64,000 nt of DNA. Source: Pseudomonas sp. B6002. GTDB taxonomy: Bacteria; Pseudomonadota; Gammaproteobacteria; Pseudomonadales; Pseudomonadaceae. This document shows positions 1-7,923 of this stretch, piece by piece. The notes beneath the pieces were generated by a model. That model worked only from the letters and a program-made list of their open reading frames with translations. It ran no database searches and was not told the origin of the DNA. The stretch covers positions 50,719 to 114,718 of the forward strand of contig NZ_JACAOY010000019.1 in assembly GCF_013385985.1 (NCBI RefSeq), in the 5' to 3' direction. Position 1 is the first letter of the stretch, and every line of letters starts with the position of its first letter. The position numbers and the translations under genes were made by a program.

Positions 1-196
1 AGCCGTCCATGGCGCTATTGGGCCAGGGCGGCAGGTCGAGGGTGGACACCAGATCCTGGGCCAGTACCCGCCCATCGCAATCGGCCAGAGGCAGGCGCTG
101 CTGTTCGCGGATAGGCGCGGCGTCGGCCATGTCCAGCAGTTGCTGCAGCGCCTGTTCCACCGGCATCAGGGCGCCGGTCTTGCCGGGCTTACCCAC
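1..196 (-). CDS. moeA: Molybdopterin molybdotransferase MoeA (5' end only)
   Basis: MoeA inserts molybdate into adenylated molybdopterin in the last step of molybdenum cofactor synthesis in the cytoplasm. Only the first 65 or so codons lie in the window; the rest runs off the left edge. The visible N-terminus reads KTGALMPVEQALQQLL and later LPPWPNSAMDG, the conserved MoeA 'NSAMDG' segment. The likely start is a GTG at 196-194, which overlaps the end of moaB by 8 nt, so moaB-moeA are translationally linked. An ATG at 166 is the alternative start. The mobA gene on the opposite strand confirms a Moco locus. Confidence 0.88.
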   Translation of the reverse strand, partial: MGKPGKTGALMPVEQALQQLLDMADAAPIREQQRLPLADCDGRVLAQDLVSTLDLPPWPNSAMDG

Positions 197-728
197 GGGA
201 TTCACAAGGTTCGGCCTGCTTGAGGTGCGGCACGAAGTTGCACGGGCGATGGCGGTTGTCCAACTGTTCAGCGAGGATGCCATCCCAGCCGGTGCGCACG
301 GCATTGGTGGAGCCCGGCAGGCAGCACACCAGCGTGCCGTTGGCCAGGCCGGCCAGGGACCGGGACTGCACGGTGGAGGTGCCGATATCGGCCACGGAGA
401 TCTGGCGGAACAGCTCGCCAAAACCGTCGACCTGTTTGTCCAGCAGGCAGCTCACGGCTTCGGGGGTGCTGTCGCGCCCGGTGAAGCCGGTGCCGCCGGT
501 GATCAGCACCACTTGCACGACGTCTTCGGCGATCCAGTGGGCCACTTGGGCGCGGATTTTGTAGAGGTCGTCCTTGAGCAATACACGCTCGGCCAGGGTG
601 TGGCCGGCAGCGGTCAGGCGGTCGACGAAGACCTGGCCCGAGGTATCGGTGTCGAGGGTGCGGGTGTCGCTGACGGTCAGTACAGCGATGTTCAGGGGTA
701 CGAAGGGCGCATCAGCCTTGGCTTTCAT
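189..728 (-). CDS. moaB: Molybdenum cofactor biosynthesis protein MoaB
   Basis: MoaB (MogA/MoaB fold) is linked to adenylation of molybdopterin before metal insertion by MoeA. The 179-aa product has the family length. It begins [20 protein letters not shown] and carries the diagnostic [17 protein letters not shown] motif of the molybdopterin-binding fold in its middle. The ATG at 728 was chosen over an upstream in-frame ATG at 758 because it gives the family N-terminus. It is followed directly by moeA with an overlap, and diverges from mobA across 76 bp that must hold both promoters. Confidence 0.93.
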   Translation of the reverse strand: MKAKADAPFVPLNIAVLTVSDTRTLDTDTSGQVFVDRLTAAGHTLAERVLLKDDLYKIRAQVAHWIAEDVVQVVLITGGTGFTGRDSTPEAVSCLLDKQVDGFGELFRQISVADIGTSTVQSRSLAGLANGTLVCCLPGSTNAVRTGWDGILAEQLDNRHRPCNFVPHLKQAEPCESRG

Positions 729-804
729 GGCTCGGTCCGGTTGTCGAAGGAACAGCACGATGTTATATCACAGGGCCCTATTTGCCTGCCGCAGCGGAAC
801 CGCC

Positions 805-1407
805 ATGTCTTCAGATTCTTCAGCCCTGCACTGTTCGATCCTGCTGCTGGCCGGCGGGCGTGGCCAGCGTATGGGCGGCCAGGACAAAGGCTTGTTGCAC
901 TGGCGCGGCCTGCCGCTGATTGCCCATCTGCAGCGCCTGGCGCGGCCGCTGACCGATGACCTGATTATCTCGTGCAATCGCAACCATGCGCTTTACGCGC
1001 CGTACGCCGACCAGTTGGTGAGCGACGACAGCCCGGATTTTCCCGGGCCGTTGGCCGGCATCCGTGCAGGACTGGCCGCCGCGCATCATGGGCACCTGCT
1101 GGTATTGCCGTGCGATGTGCCCAATATTGATGTGCACCTGCTGACCCAGATGCGTGAGACAGTGCAGCGCAACCCGCTGCTGCCGCTGATGGTGCGCCAT
1201 GGCGAGTTCTGGGAGCCGCTGATCTGCATCATCCCCACCCACCTGCGCGACGCCGTGGAAAGCGCCTGGGATGCGGGTGAGCGCAGCCCGCGCAAGATTC
1301 TCCTGCAACTGGGCGGCATCGGCCTTGAATGCCCGGCCGATGACCCACGCCTGGCCAACCTGAATACACCCGAGCTGTTGCACCCAGGGTTTGGCGTGTC
1401 AGAATGA
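805..1407 (+). CDS. mobA: Molybdenum cofactor guanylyltransferase MobA
   Basis: MobA attaches GMP to Mo-molybdopterin to form the MGD cofactor used by nitrate reductase and other DMSO-reductase-family enzymes. The 200-aa protein has the nucleotidyltransferase glycine loop near its N-terminus ([18 protein letters not shown], about residues 12-29), with the Lys that contacts GTP. Further on it has DFPGPLAGI and LPCDVPN, the metal-binding Asp region. Length and motifs fit the family. It is transcribed divergently from moaB-moeA, so all three late Moco steps are encoded together. Confidence 0.94.
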   Translation: MSSDSSALHCSILLLAGGRGQRMGGQDKGLLHWRGLPLIAHLQRLARPLTDDLIISCNRNHALYAPYADQLVSDDSPDFPGPLAGIRAGLAAAHHGHLLVLPCDVPNIDVHLLTQMRETVQRNPLLPLMVRHGEFWEPLICIIPTHLRDAVESAWDAGERSPRKILLQLGGIGLECPADDPRLANLNTPELLHPGFGVSE

Positions 1408-1487
1408 GCGTCGGACAAGGAACTTTGCTGACGTTGTATACGTCACAAGGTCAGCACTCAAAAAAGTATTCTCTCGGAGACAAACTC

Positions 1488-1709
1488 ATGACTCAACGGA
1501 CCATCGCCGCTCTCATGCTTGCACTGGGCCTCGCTACCCTTGCCGGTTGCGCCTCGCCAACAGTGATCACCCTGAATGACGGTCGCGAAATCCAGGCCGT
1601 CGACACTCCTAAATTCGACAAGGACTCGGGTTTCTACGAGTTCGAACAATTGGACGGCAAGCAGACCCGCATCAACAAGGATCAGGTTCGCACCGTTAAA
1701 GACTTGTAA
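1488..1709 (+). CDS. Small YgdI/YgdR-type lipoprotein
   Basis: The 73-aa product has a signal peptide ending in a lipobox (LATLAGC, Cys about residue 21), so it should be lipidated and anchored in the envelope. The mature part (VITLNDGREIQAVDTPKF...) matches the YgdI/YgdR family (DUF903), small SH3-like periplasmic lipoproteins of unknown role. A good ribosome site (CGGAGA) precedes the ATG at 1488. It stands alone after mobA, and a hairpin terminator follows within 20 nt of the stop codon. Confidence 0.88.
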   Translation: MTQRTIAALMLALGLATLAGCASPTVITLNDGREIQAVDTPKFDKDSGFYEFEQLDGKQTRINKDQVRTVKDL

Positions 1710-1727
1710 ACCTCAGCGTTTACTACC

Positions 1728-1755
1728 AAGGCCCGCCTCGCGCGGGCCTTGTCGT
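1728..1755 (+). terminator. Rho-independent terminator after the lipoprotein gene
   Basis: An inverted repeat AAGGCCCGC / GCGGGCCTT (1728-1736 and 1742-1750) with a 5-nt loop is followed by a weak T-rich run (GTCGTTTC). It lies 19 nt past the stop codon at 1709. The minus-strand pseudouridine synthase gene ends at 1765, so the hairpin may serve both strands. Confidence 0.75.
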
Positions 1756-1764
1756 TTCTGGCGG

Positions 1765-2655
1765 TTACCAGTCGAGGGTGATTTGGCTGCGAAAGCTGCG
1801 CTCGTGCCCGGTCACCGGGTCGATAAAACGCACACCCTGGGCCAGCAGCTTGAGCGGGTTGGCGTAGTCGTCCACGGCGTCCTTGATCACATCAGGGTAG
1901 AACGGGTCATTGCAGATACTCGCCCCCAGCGCGGTCATGTGCACGCGCAGCTGGTGCTTCTTGCCGGTCACGGGGAACAGGCCGTAGCGCCACAGCTCGC
2001 CATTTTTCTCGCGCACCTCTACCGCCGTTTCAGTGTTGCTGGCGCCAGCGCCTTCCTGCATGCGAAAGAACGGCTCGCCGTCCACCAGGCGGCTCTTGTG
2101 CACCAGCGGGAAGGTCAGGTCTGGCAAGGCCGGGGCAATGGCTTCGTAGAACTTGTCGATCTTTCGCGTGGGAAACAGTTGCTGGTACGCCGCGCGGCTG
2201 GCCGGGTTGGCCGAGAACAGCACCAGCCCTGCGGTATGCCGGTCGATCCGGTGCAGCGGCACCAGCGAAGGGTTGTCCAAACGGCGGATCAAGCGGCGCA
2301 ACAGGGTTTGCTCGACGTATTCCCCGGCGGGCGTCACGGGCAGGAAGTGTGGCTTGTCGGCGACGACCAGGTGCTCGTCTGCATACAGAATGGTCTCCTG
2401 CACCGGGATCACTTTTTCATTCGGTACTTCACGAAAGTAATAGATGCACAGGCCTTCCTTGTAGGCCAGGTCCGCACCTATCGGGCAGCCGTTGATGTCC
2501 AGCACCCGACCACGGGCGATGCGGTCCAGCCAGTGTTCTCGGCTGATGGCCGGGAAGTGTTCAGACAGGCAGTCGAGCACCAGCGCCCAAGGGCCCGGCG
2601 GCAGGTACAAGGTGCTGGCTTGGTGCTCGGAGGCGATAAACGTGGAAGTGGACAT
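1765..2655 (-). CDS. RluA-family pseudouridine synthase
   Basis: This enzyme family isomerises uridine to pseudouridine in rRNA or tRNA. The 296-aa protein has the RluA-type catalytic loop PLHRIDRHTAGL with the nucleophile Asp at about residue 138, the preceding HLVVADKPHFLPV strand, and the C-terminal KKHQLRVHM motif. The motif shows HTAG where many paralogues have DTSG, as in the RluA/TruC-like subgroup acting on tRNA or 23S rRNA. The exact target uridine cannot be read from the sequence. No S4 RNA-binding domain is obvious at the N-terminus. Confidence 0.9.
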   Translation of the reverse strand: MSTSTFIASEHQASTLYLPPGPWALVLDCLSEHFPAISREHWLDRIARGRVLDINGCPIGADLAYKEGLCIYYFREVPNEKVIPVQETILYADEHLVVADKPHFLPVTPAGEYVEQTLLRRLIRRLDNPSLVPLHRIDRHTAGLVLFSANPASRAAYQQLFPTRKIDKFYEAIAPALPDLTFPLVHKSRLVDGEPFFRMQEGAGASNTETAVEVREKNGELWRYGLFPVTGKKHQLRVHMTALGASICNDPFYPDVIKDAVDDYANPLKLLAQGVRFIDPVTGHERSFRSQITLDW

Positions 2656-2704
2656 GCAGATGCTCGAAGCCTAGGGAAAACCGGCGGGCATTATCCCGCA
2701 GGGT

Positions 2705-3040
2705 TCAGGCCTTGGCCAATTGCGCGCGCAGCACCGGCGAAGCACTGGCAGCCTCGGTGAACTCCTTGAGCCAACGCAGCACGTCCACCGCTTCCCAGCG
2801 GCCGGGATCATAGAGCGCGTATAACAGGCCCTGGTAACCCACTACATCCAGTTGCTTGTGGTAACCGGCGCGCTGGAACAGTGCCTCGATCTCGGCGAAG
2901 CAGGTGTTGAAATGCACTTTGTTGAAGGGCGTCTTGCCTTCCGTGACCAGGCCATCGAGGCGCAGCTCGTTCACCGCATCGCGTACGACATCGGCGGACA
3001 TGCGATTGACGCTGCTTTTCAGTTGTTCAACATTCACCAC
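2705..3040 (-). CDS. Conserved small protein, candidate SOS gene
   Basis: The 111-aa product is not one I can assign. It is soluble, with no signal peptide or membrane segment, and predicted mostly helical (VNVEQLKSSVNRMSADVVRD... LDVVGYQGLLYALYDPGRWEAVDVLRWLKEF). Tandem GTG codons at 3040 and 3037 are both possible starts; GAGGGAA lies just upstream. The promoter region contains a near-consensus LexA site (3063-3078), which suggests DNA-damage induction. The glutaredoxin-like gene lies 74 nt upstream on the same strand. Confidence 0.7.
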   Translation of the reverse strand: MVNVEQLKSSVNRMSADVVRDAVNELRLDGLVTEGKTPFNKVHFNTCFAEIEALFQRAGYHKQLDVVGYQGLLYALYDPGRWEAVDVLRWLKEFTEAASASPVLRAQLAKA

Positions 3041-3062
3041 GGGCGTTCCCTCTATTCAATCG

Positions 3063-3078
3063 CTGTACAAACATACAG
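3063..3078. promoter_or_regulatory. Predicted LexA (SOS) box
   Basis: CTGTACAAACATACAG matches the gammaproteobacterial LexA consensus CTGT-N8-ACAG exactly in both half sites, and is flanked by TA on the right side (ACAGTA). It sits 23 nt upstream of the GTG start of the small minus-strand gene, where repressor binding would block the promoter. The flanking gene on the other side ends at 3115, so that small gene is the only plausible target. Confidence 0.75.
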
Positions 3079-3114
3079 TAACTTAATATTTGGAAACCTG
3101 CCATCGCATAACAC

Positions 3115-3351
3115 TCAACGAAGGAAGGCAACGACCTGTTGTGTGTCGAATGGCCAATCCAGTTCCGCACCGGTGTCTGCCCGGCGAAGCACCGGAATAC
3201 GCAGGCCGTAGGCTTCAGTCAGATCGTCGGGGTCGGTGATATCCACCAACTCCACCAGCAACCCGTGTTCGACGAGCGGCATGATTTCGGCTTCGGCGAT
3301 CTCACAAAGATGGCAACCCAGGGTGCCGAACAACTGGCATTCAGGAAGCAT
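3115..3351 (-). CDS. Glutaredoxin-like small thiol protein
   Basis: The 78-aa protein has the thioredoxin-fold signature FGTLGCHLCEIAE near the N-terminus, with a redox-active CHLC (CxxC) pair at about residues 13-16. The cis-proline region follows (GLRIPVLRR). Length and order fit the glutaredoxin-like DUF836 family. These are presumed cytoplasmic disulfide or glutathione-linked oxidoreductases; no specific substrate can be inferred. It is upstream of, and on the same strand as, the LexA-box gene. Confidence 0.85.
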   Translation of the reverse strand: MLPECQLFGTLGCHLCEIAEAEIMPLVEHGLLVELVDITDPDDLTEAYGLRIPVLRRADTGAELDWPFDTQQVVAFLR

Positions 3352-3493
3352 GATGAATGGACCTGATCAGAAAACAGGCACACATTCTAAGCCCGGTTGC
3401 AGCCTCACGCCCACCCCATAAACCCTGACCCAGATCACCATGGCCTATAACTGATTCAGCGATTCTCACGGCTTTTTTGCCTGCCCCCTTGCA

Positions 3494-5224
3494 ATGGAGA
3501 TGCCTGTGTTTGCCAACCTGTTGATCATCCTGGCCTCGTCCCTGGTAGTGATTGCGCTGTTTCGCCGACTGCAATTGCCCCCCGTGCTGGGCTACCTGTG
3601 CGTGGGCTTGGCCGTGGGGCCCACCGCCCTGGATTGGGTGAACGACAGCGAAGAGCTGCCCGACCTCGCCGAACTCGGCGTAGTGTTCCTGCTGTTCTCC
3701 CTGGGGCTGGAGTTTTCCCTGACCAAGATGCTCGCCCTGCGCCGTGTGGTGTTTGGCTTGGGCAGCCTGCAAGTGGTGGGCTGCGGGGTATTGCTGGGCG
3801 TGCTGTTGATGATCCTGGGCGTGGCGCCGAGCATCGCCTTGCTGTTGGGGGCGGGGCTGGCGTTGTCGTCCACGGCCATTGTCAGCAAAGAGCTGACCAG
3901 TCTTGGCGAGATATTCAGCAGCCATGGGCAGAACGCTATTGGTGTGTTGTTGTTTCAGGACGTAGTAGCCGTGTTGCTGTTGACCCTGGTGCCGGTGTTT
4001 GCCGGCACCGGTGAGCAGGCCTGGTATTGGGCATTGCCGTTGACCCTGGGCAAGACCGTGGTGCTGTTTGTGGGCCTGCTGTTAGCCAGCCGCTGGTTGT
4101 TGCCACGGTTGTTCCATGAAGTGGCGGCGTCCCACTCGGCCGAACTGTTTGTGCTGTTGGCCTTGGTGATTGTGTTGCTCACGGCGTGGCTCACGCATTT
4201 GCTGGGCTTGTCCCCTGCCCTCGGTGCCTTCCTGGCTGGCATGCTGCTGGGGGAAAGTCATTATCGCCATCAGATCGAGGCGGATATCCGGCCGTTTCGC
4301 GACATTCTGCTGGGGCTGTTTTTCGTCAGCATCGGCATGCTCATCGACCTGCAACTGTTTGTCAGCCACAGCCTGCTGATCCTTGGACTGACCCTCACCT
4401 TGATGCTGGTCAAGGGCTGCGTGGTGGCCGCGCTGGTCAAGCTGCGCGGCAGCGACAGTGAAACCGCCTGGCGCAGCGGCCTGGCCCTGGCCCAGGGCGG
4501 TGAATTCTGTTTTGCCTTGATGGCGCAGATGCAGCAAAGCCGCTTGATCCCCGACGAATTCAACGGCCTGCTGCTCGCCGCGACCTTCTGCTCGATGCTG
4601 CTCACGCCGCTGTTACTGCGCGCCGCACCGAGCCTGGCCCTGCGCCTGCACCGCACGCCCAATCAGCAAGTCCAACTGGACGAAATCACCGCGCTCAACG
4701 CCGAGCTGCGCGGGCATGCGGTGATCTGTGGCTATGGCCGCGTCGGGCAATCCATCGGGCGCTTTCTGCGGCGCGAACAGCAAGCCTTTATCGCACTGGA
4801 CGACGACCCTGAGCGGGTGCAGGAAGCTGCCACTGAAGACAGCAGCGTGCATTACGGGGATTGCCGTCGCGGCGCTCTGCTCAGCGCGGTGGGCCTGGAG
4901 CGCGCGCGGTTGGTGGTGATCGCGGTGGACAACAGCGATGTGGCGTTGGTGGTGCTCAAGGAAGCGCGACGCATCAACCCTGACGTGCCGATCCTGGTGC
5001 GCACCCGCGATGACAGCCAGTTGGCTGAACTGAAAGCGGCGGGCGCCAGCGAAGTGGTGCCCGAGCTGTTGGAGTCGAGCCTGATGCTCGCCTCCCACGC
5101 CTTGATCCTGCTGGGCCTGCCGGACCAACAGGTGCAGGCGCGGGTGGACGAAGTGCGGCATAACCGCTACCGCCTGCTACACGGTTTTAATCCATCGGCC
5201 GAACCGCCGATCAATCCTGACTGA
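3494..5224 (+). CDS. CPA2-family cation:proton antiporter (KefB/YbaL-like)
   Basis: The 576-aa inner-membrane protein has about twelve hydrophobic segments in residues 5-385 forming a Na+/H+-exchanger-type domain. A cytoplasmic RCK/TrkA-N domain follows, with the nucleotide-binding loop VICGYGRVGQSIGRFL at about residues 410-425. This is the architecture of KefB/KefC/YbaL K+ efflux systems, which respond to NAD(H) or glutathione adducts. No KefF/KefG partner gene is adjacent. Two in-frame ATGs lie at 3494 and 3500. Its last 14 bases overlap the 3' end of the convergent ammonium transporter gene. Confidence 0.9.
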   Translation: MEMPVFANLLIILASSLVVIALFRRLQLPPVLGYLCVGLAVGPTALDWVNDSEELPDLAELGVVFLLFSLGLEFSLTKMLALRRVVFGLGSLQVVGCGVLLGVLLMILGVAPSIALLLGAGLALSSTAIVSKELTSLGEIFSSHGQNAIGVLLFQDVVAVLLLTLVPVFAGTGEQAWYWALPLTLGKTVVLFVGLLLASRWLLPRLFHEVAASHSAELFVLLALVIVLLTAWLTHLLGLSPALGAFLAGMLLGESHYRHQIEADIRPFRDILLGLFFVSIGMLIDLQLFVSHSLLILGLTLTLMLVKGCVVAALVKLRGSDSETAWRSGLALAQGGEFCFALMAQMQQSRLIPDEFNGLLLAATFCSMLLTPLLLRAAPSLALRLHRTPNQQVQLDEITALNAELRGHAVICGYGRVGQSIGRFLRREQQAFIALDDDPERVQEAATEDSSVHYGDCRRGALLSAVGLERARLVVIAVDNSDVALVVLKEARRINPDVPILVRTRDDSQLAELKAAGASEVVPELLESSLMLASHALILLGLPDQQVQARVDEVRHNRYRLLHGFNPSAEPPINPD

Positions 5225-6419
5225 CCGCACCGATTTTATGGATCGACAGGTCCGCACCGTAGTACTCCTCTTCCTGGCTCAGGCGCAGCCCGTGCAGGCG
5301 TTTGATCACACCGTACACCAACAGGCCACCACCCAGCGCCACCACCACACCCAGGGCGGTGCCGATCAACTGGCTGGTCAGGCTGACGCCGCCCAGTCCG
5401 CCCAGCGCGGTCTGGCCGAAGATGCCGCAGGCGATGCCACCCCACACGCCGCACAGGCCGTGCAGCGGCCACACACCCAGCACGTCGTCGATCTTCCAAC
5501 GATCCTGGGCCGCAATGAAGCACCACACGAACAGCCCGCCCGCGACTGCGCCAGTGACCAGCGCGCCCACCGGGTGCATCAGGTCGGAGCCGGCACAGAT
5601 CGCCACCAGCCCGGCCAACGGACCGTTGTGCAGGAAGCCGGGATCGTTGCGCCCAATGATCAGCGCCGCGACGGTGCCGCCCACCATCGCCATCAACGAG
5701 TTGACCGCCACCAGGCCACTCACGCCGTTGAGGGTTTGCGCGCTCATCACGTTGAAGCCGAACCAGCCGACAATCAAAATCCACGAGCCCAAGGCCAGGA
5801 ATGGAATACTCGACGGCGCGAACGCCACCAGTCGGCCCTCGCGATAACGCCCGTTACGCGGGCCCAGCAGCAACACCGCCGCCAGCGCCAGCCAGCCGCC
5901 CATGGCGTGCACCACCACGGAACCGGCGAAGTCATGGAAGCTGGCGCCGAACGTCGCCAGCAGCCAGGCTTGCAGGCCGAAGTTGCCGTTCCACACCATG
6001 CCTTCAAAAAACGGGTAGATAAAAGCCACGATCAACGCGGTGGCGCACAGTTGCGGAACAAAACGTGCACGCTCGGCAATACCCCCGGAAATGATCGCCG
6101 GTATCGCCGCCGCAAAGGTCAACAGGAAGAAGAACTTCACCAGGCCATAGCCGTGGTCGGCACTGATCACCGCAGCCGGTTGCATGAAGCTCACGCCGTA
6201 AGAGATCCAATAGCCTATAAAGAAATAAGCCAGGGTGGAGATGGCAAAGTCACTGAGGATCTTCGACAAGGCGTTGACCTGGTTTTTCTGGCGAACCGTG
6301 CCCACTTCCAGAAACGCGAAGCCGGCGTGCATGGCCAGGACCATGACCGCGCCAATCAGGATGAACAGGGTATTGGAGCTGTGGACGAGGGTGTCCACCG
6401 CACTTTGCAAATTTTCCAT
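5211..6419 (-). CDS. amt: Ammonium transporter (Amt/MEP/Rh family)
   Basis: The 402-aa polytopic protein conducts NH3/NH4+ across the inner membrane. It shows the Amt hallmarks FHDFAGSVVVHAMGG (first pore His) and LGVWPLHGLCGVWGG (second pore His), with about eleven membrane helices. Start chosen as ATG at 6419 (MENLQSAVDTLV); an extension of 13 codons upstream is open but lacks a good ribosome site. There is no neighbouring glnK, unlike the classic glnK-amtB operon, so this is likely an additional Amt. The 3' end overlaps the antiporter gene tail-to-tail. Confidence 0.93.
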   Translation of the reverse strand: MENLQSAVDTLVHSSNTLFILIGAVMVLAMHAGFAFLEVGTVRQKNQVNALSKILSDFAISTLAYFFIGYWISYGVSFMQPAAVISADHGYGLVKFFFLLTFAAAIPAIISGGIAERARFVPQLCATALIVAFIYPFFEGMVWNGNFGLQAWLLATFGASFHDFAGSVVVHAMGGWLALAAVLLLGPRNGRYREGRLVAFAPSSIPFLALGSWILIVGWFGFNVMSAQTLNGVSGLVAVNSLMAMVGGTVAALIIGRNDPGFLHNGPLAGLVAICAGSDLMHPVGALVTGAVAGGLFVWCFIAAQDRWKIDDVLGVWPLHGLCGVWGGIACGIFGQTALGGLGGVSLTSQLIGTALGVVVALGGGLLVYGVIKRLHGLRLSQEEEYYGADLSIHKIGAVSQD

Positions 6420-6792
6420 GGAGGTTGGCAGGCCTGCATTAAAGGCAAAAAGCACCAAAGCGGTTCAAGCCAGGGTTGCACGCACTAAATTGGCACCTGC
6501 GGCCCCACCCCTCTTCAGAGGGCGTGAACCGCTTTAGCGCAGCGATCAACTCAATAGGCCGTTGCCGACAGGGTTTTTCCGCGAGTTTCAGTTATTTAGG
6601 GTAAGGTTTTTGAAGGCATTGCCTCATTCCGCCCAGATTCAGCGCAGGCCCCGAGGCGTGCGCACCAAGGCAAAGCAAAAGCTGTACCAGACAATTGCAC
6701 TGAACCTTCACCGATACCGGTGACTCGAAAACACACGTAGCAAACAGTCGCACAGACCCAGACACACAGATCAGCCAATCACGGAGATAACC
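6420..6792. other. Intergenic region between amt and the ElaB-like operon
   Basis: This 373-bp stretch separates two divergent transcription units and must hold both promoters. I see no credible coding sequence. The only notable element is the ribosome site CACGGAGATAACC directly before 6793. A T/A-rich patch around 6590-6612 (TTATTTAGGGTAAGGTTTTT) may be part of the operon promoter. Confidence 0.5.
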
Positions 6793-7107
6793 ATGGCCAG
6801 AAAAACTGCAAAAACTGCTCAAGAAATACTGCTGGCGGATTTTCAAACCCTGGTCAGTGACACCGAAAAACTGCTGGACGACACCAAAGTGCTGGCCGGC
6901 GACCAAGCCGACGAATTGCGCACCAAGATCCACGACAGCCTGCTCAAGGCCCGTGAAACCCTGCAGCAGACCGAAGATTCCCTGCGCGAACGCGGCCAGG
7001 CAGCCCTCACCGCCACCGAAGATTACGTGCAAGCCAACCCTTGGCAGTCGGTGGGTATTGCCGCCGGCGTGGGCTTTCTGATCGGCCTGCTGGCTACAAG
7101 GCGCTAA
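6793..7107 (+). CDS. ElaB/YqjD-type (DUF883) membrane-anchored protein
   Basis: The 104-aa protein has a long amphipathic helical, coiled-coil-prone body (residues 10-75) and one C-terminal hydrophobic helix with the family motif NPWQSVGIAAGVGFLIGLL, then a short RR tail. E. coli homologues (ElaB, YqjD) are tail-anchored inner-membrane proteins that bind ribosomes and are stationary-phase induced. A good Shine-Dalgarno (GGAGA) precedes the ATG. It is the first gene of a tight three-gene operon equivalent to yqjD-yqjE-yqjK. Confidence 0.92.
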   Translation: MARKTAKTAQEILLADFQTLVSDTEKLLDDTKVLAGDQADELRTKIHDSLLKARETLQQTEDSLRERGQAALTATEDYVQANPWQSVGIAAGVGFLIGLLATRR

Positions 7108-7109
7108 CC

Positions 7110-7493
7110 ATGTCTATCGGCGAAACCGGCTCGTCTACGGGCACTACTTCAAGACGTCTGGGCGCGGCCGTGCTGGGCTTGCTGCACAGCCATGTCGAAC
7201 TGTTTGGCATCGAGTTGCAGGAACAGAAGGCACGTACGGTCAGCCTGCTGCTGTTTGCCGGCCTGGCGTTGGTGTTCGCGCTGCTGTTGCTGGTGGGTTT
7301 GTCGACACTGGTGATGATTTTGGTGTGGGACACCGGCTACCGGCTCACGGGGATCATCTGCCTCTGCGTGTTCTATAGCCTGGCGGCCGCGTTCTGCGGG
7401 GTGCGCTTGAAGGCGGCGGTGTTCGATGAGTCCACGCCGTTCCACGCCACTCTCGAAGAGCTGGCCAATGATCGGGAGCGCCTGCTGCCATGA
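7110..7493 (+). CDS. YqjE-like phage-holin superfamily membrane protein
   Basis: The 127-aa protein has two strong membrane helices (about 44-66 and 76-98: LLLFAGLALVFALLLLVGL and GIICLCVFYSLAAAF) after an amphipathic N-terminal helix with a VELFGIELQEQKAR motif. This is the DUF1469/holin-III-like YqjE family. It starts 2 nt after the stop of the ElaB-like gene, so the two are translated from one message. No lysis function is implied. Confidence 0.88.
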   Translation: MSIGETGSSTGTTSRRLGAAVLGLLHSHVELFGIELQEQKARTVSLLLFAGLALVFALLLLVGLSTLVMILVWDTGYRLTGIICLCVFYSLAAAFCGVRLKAAVFDESTPFHATLEELANDRERLLP

Positions 7494-7831
7494 GCCTGAC
7501 TGAAATGCCACAGAACACTTCACGACGGGAAATGCGCAAGGCGTTGATCCGTCTGCGCATGGAAATGCACCGTCAGGAAATCCGCCACGAGTCCCAACAA
7601 CTGGTGGCGCCCCTGACCAAGGTGCGCAGCATGGGTCAGAACTGGCAGGACAGCCTGGGCATCAAGCACGCGCCGCTGTGGGGCGTGGCTGCGGTCACCC
7701 TGCTGGGTTTCTTCACCGGCAAAGGCGCCAAGGGCGGCAGTATCAGCAGCCTGACACGCCTGGTGAGGCTCGGAGCAGGTCTGATCCCGCTGATCAAACT
7801 GGCCATGCAGGGCAGTTCACGCAAAGGTTGA
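7490..7831 (+). CDS. YqjK-like small hypothetical protein
   Basis: The 113-aa product overlaps the previous stop by four bases (ATGA), typical of coupled translation. It has a basic helical N-terminal half (RREMRKALIRLRMEMHRQEIRHE) and a single weakly hydrophobic segment (WGVAAVTLLGFFTG). Position as third gene of the yqjD-yqjE-yqjK-like operon suggests a YqjK equivalent; sequence alone would not prove it. A strong terminator follows at 7864. Confidence 0.75.
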   Translation: MSLTEMPQNTSRREMRKALIRLRMEMHRQEIRHESQQLVAPLTKVRSMGQNWQDSLGIKHAPLWGVAAVTLLGFFTGKGAKGGSISSLTRLVRLGAGLIPLIKLAMQGSSRKG

Positions 7832-7863
7832 GCCCTGCTGGCTGCATTCTTGCAAACAGAATC

Positions 7864-7899
7864 GGCTCGGCCCTCGTCATTGAGGGCCGAGCCTTTTTT
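7864..7899 (+). terminator. Strong Rho-independent terminator
   Basis: A perfect 12-bp stem (GGCTCGGCCCTC at 7864-7875, GAGGGCCGAGCC at 7882-7893) with a 6-nt loop is followed by six T residues. It closes the ElaB/YqjE/YqjK-like operon, just before the ribosome site of the EAL gene. Confidence 0.93.
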
Positions 7900-7923
7900 C
7901 GCCGACTCTTTTAAGGAGGCCCC

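Noticed and set aside
5238-6488. Plus-strand frame of about 416 codons opposite the ammonium transporter
   Set aside because: His/Gln/Arg-rich shadow translation; the minus strand encodes a clear Amt protein.
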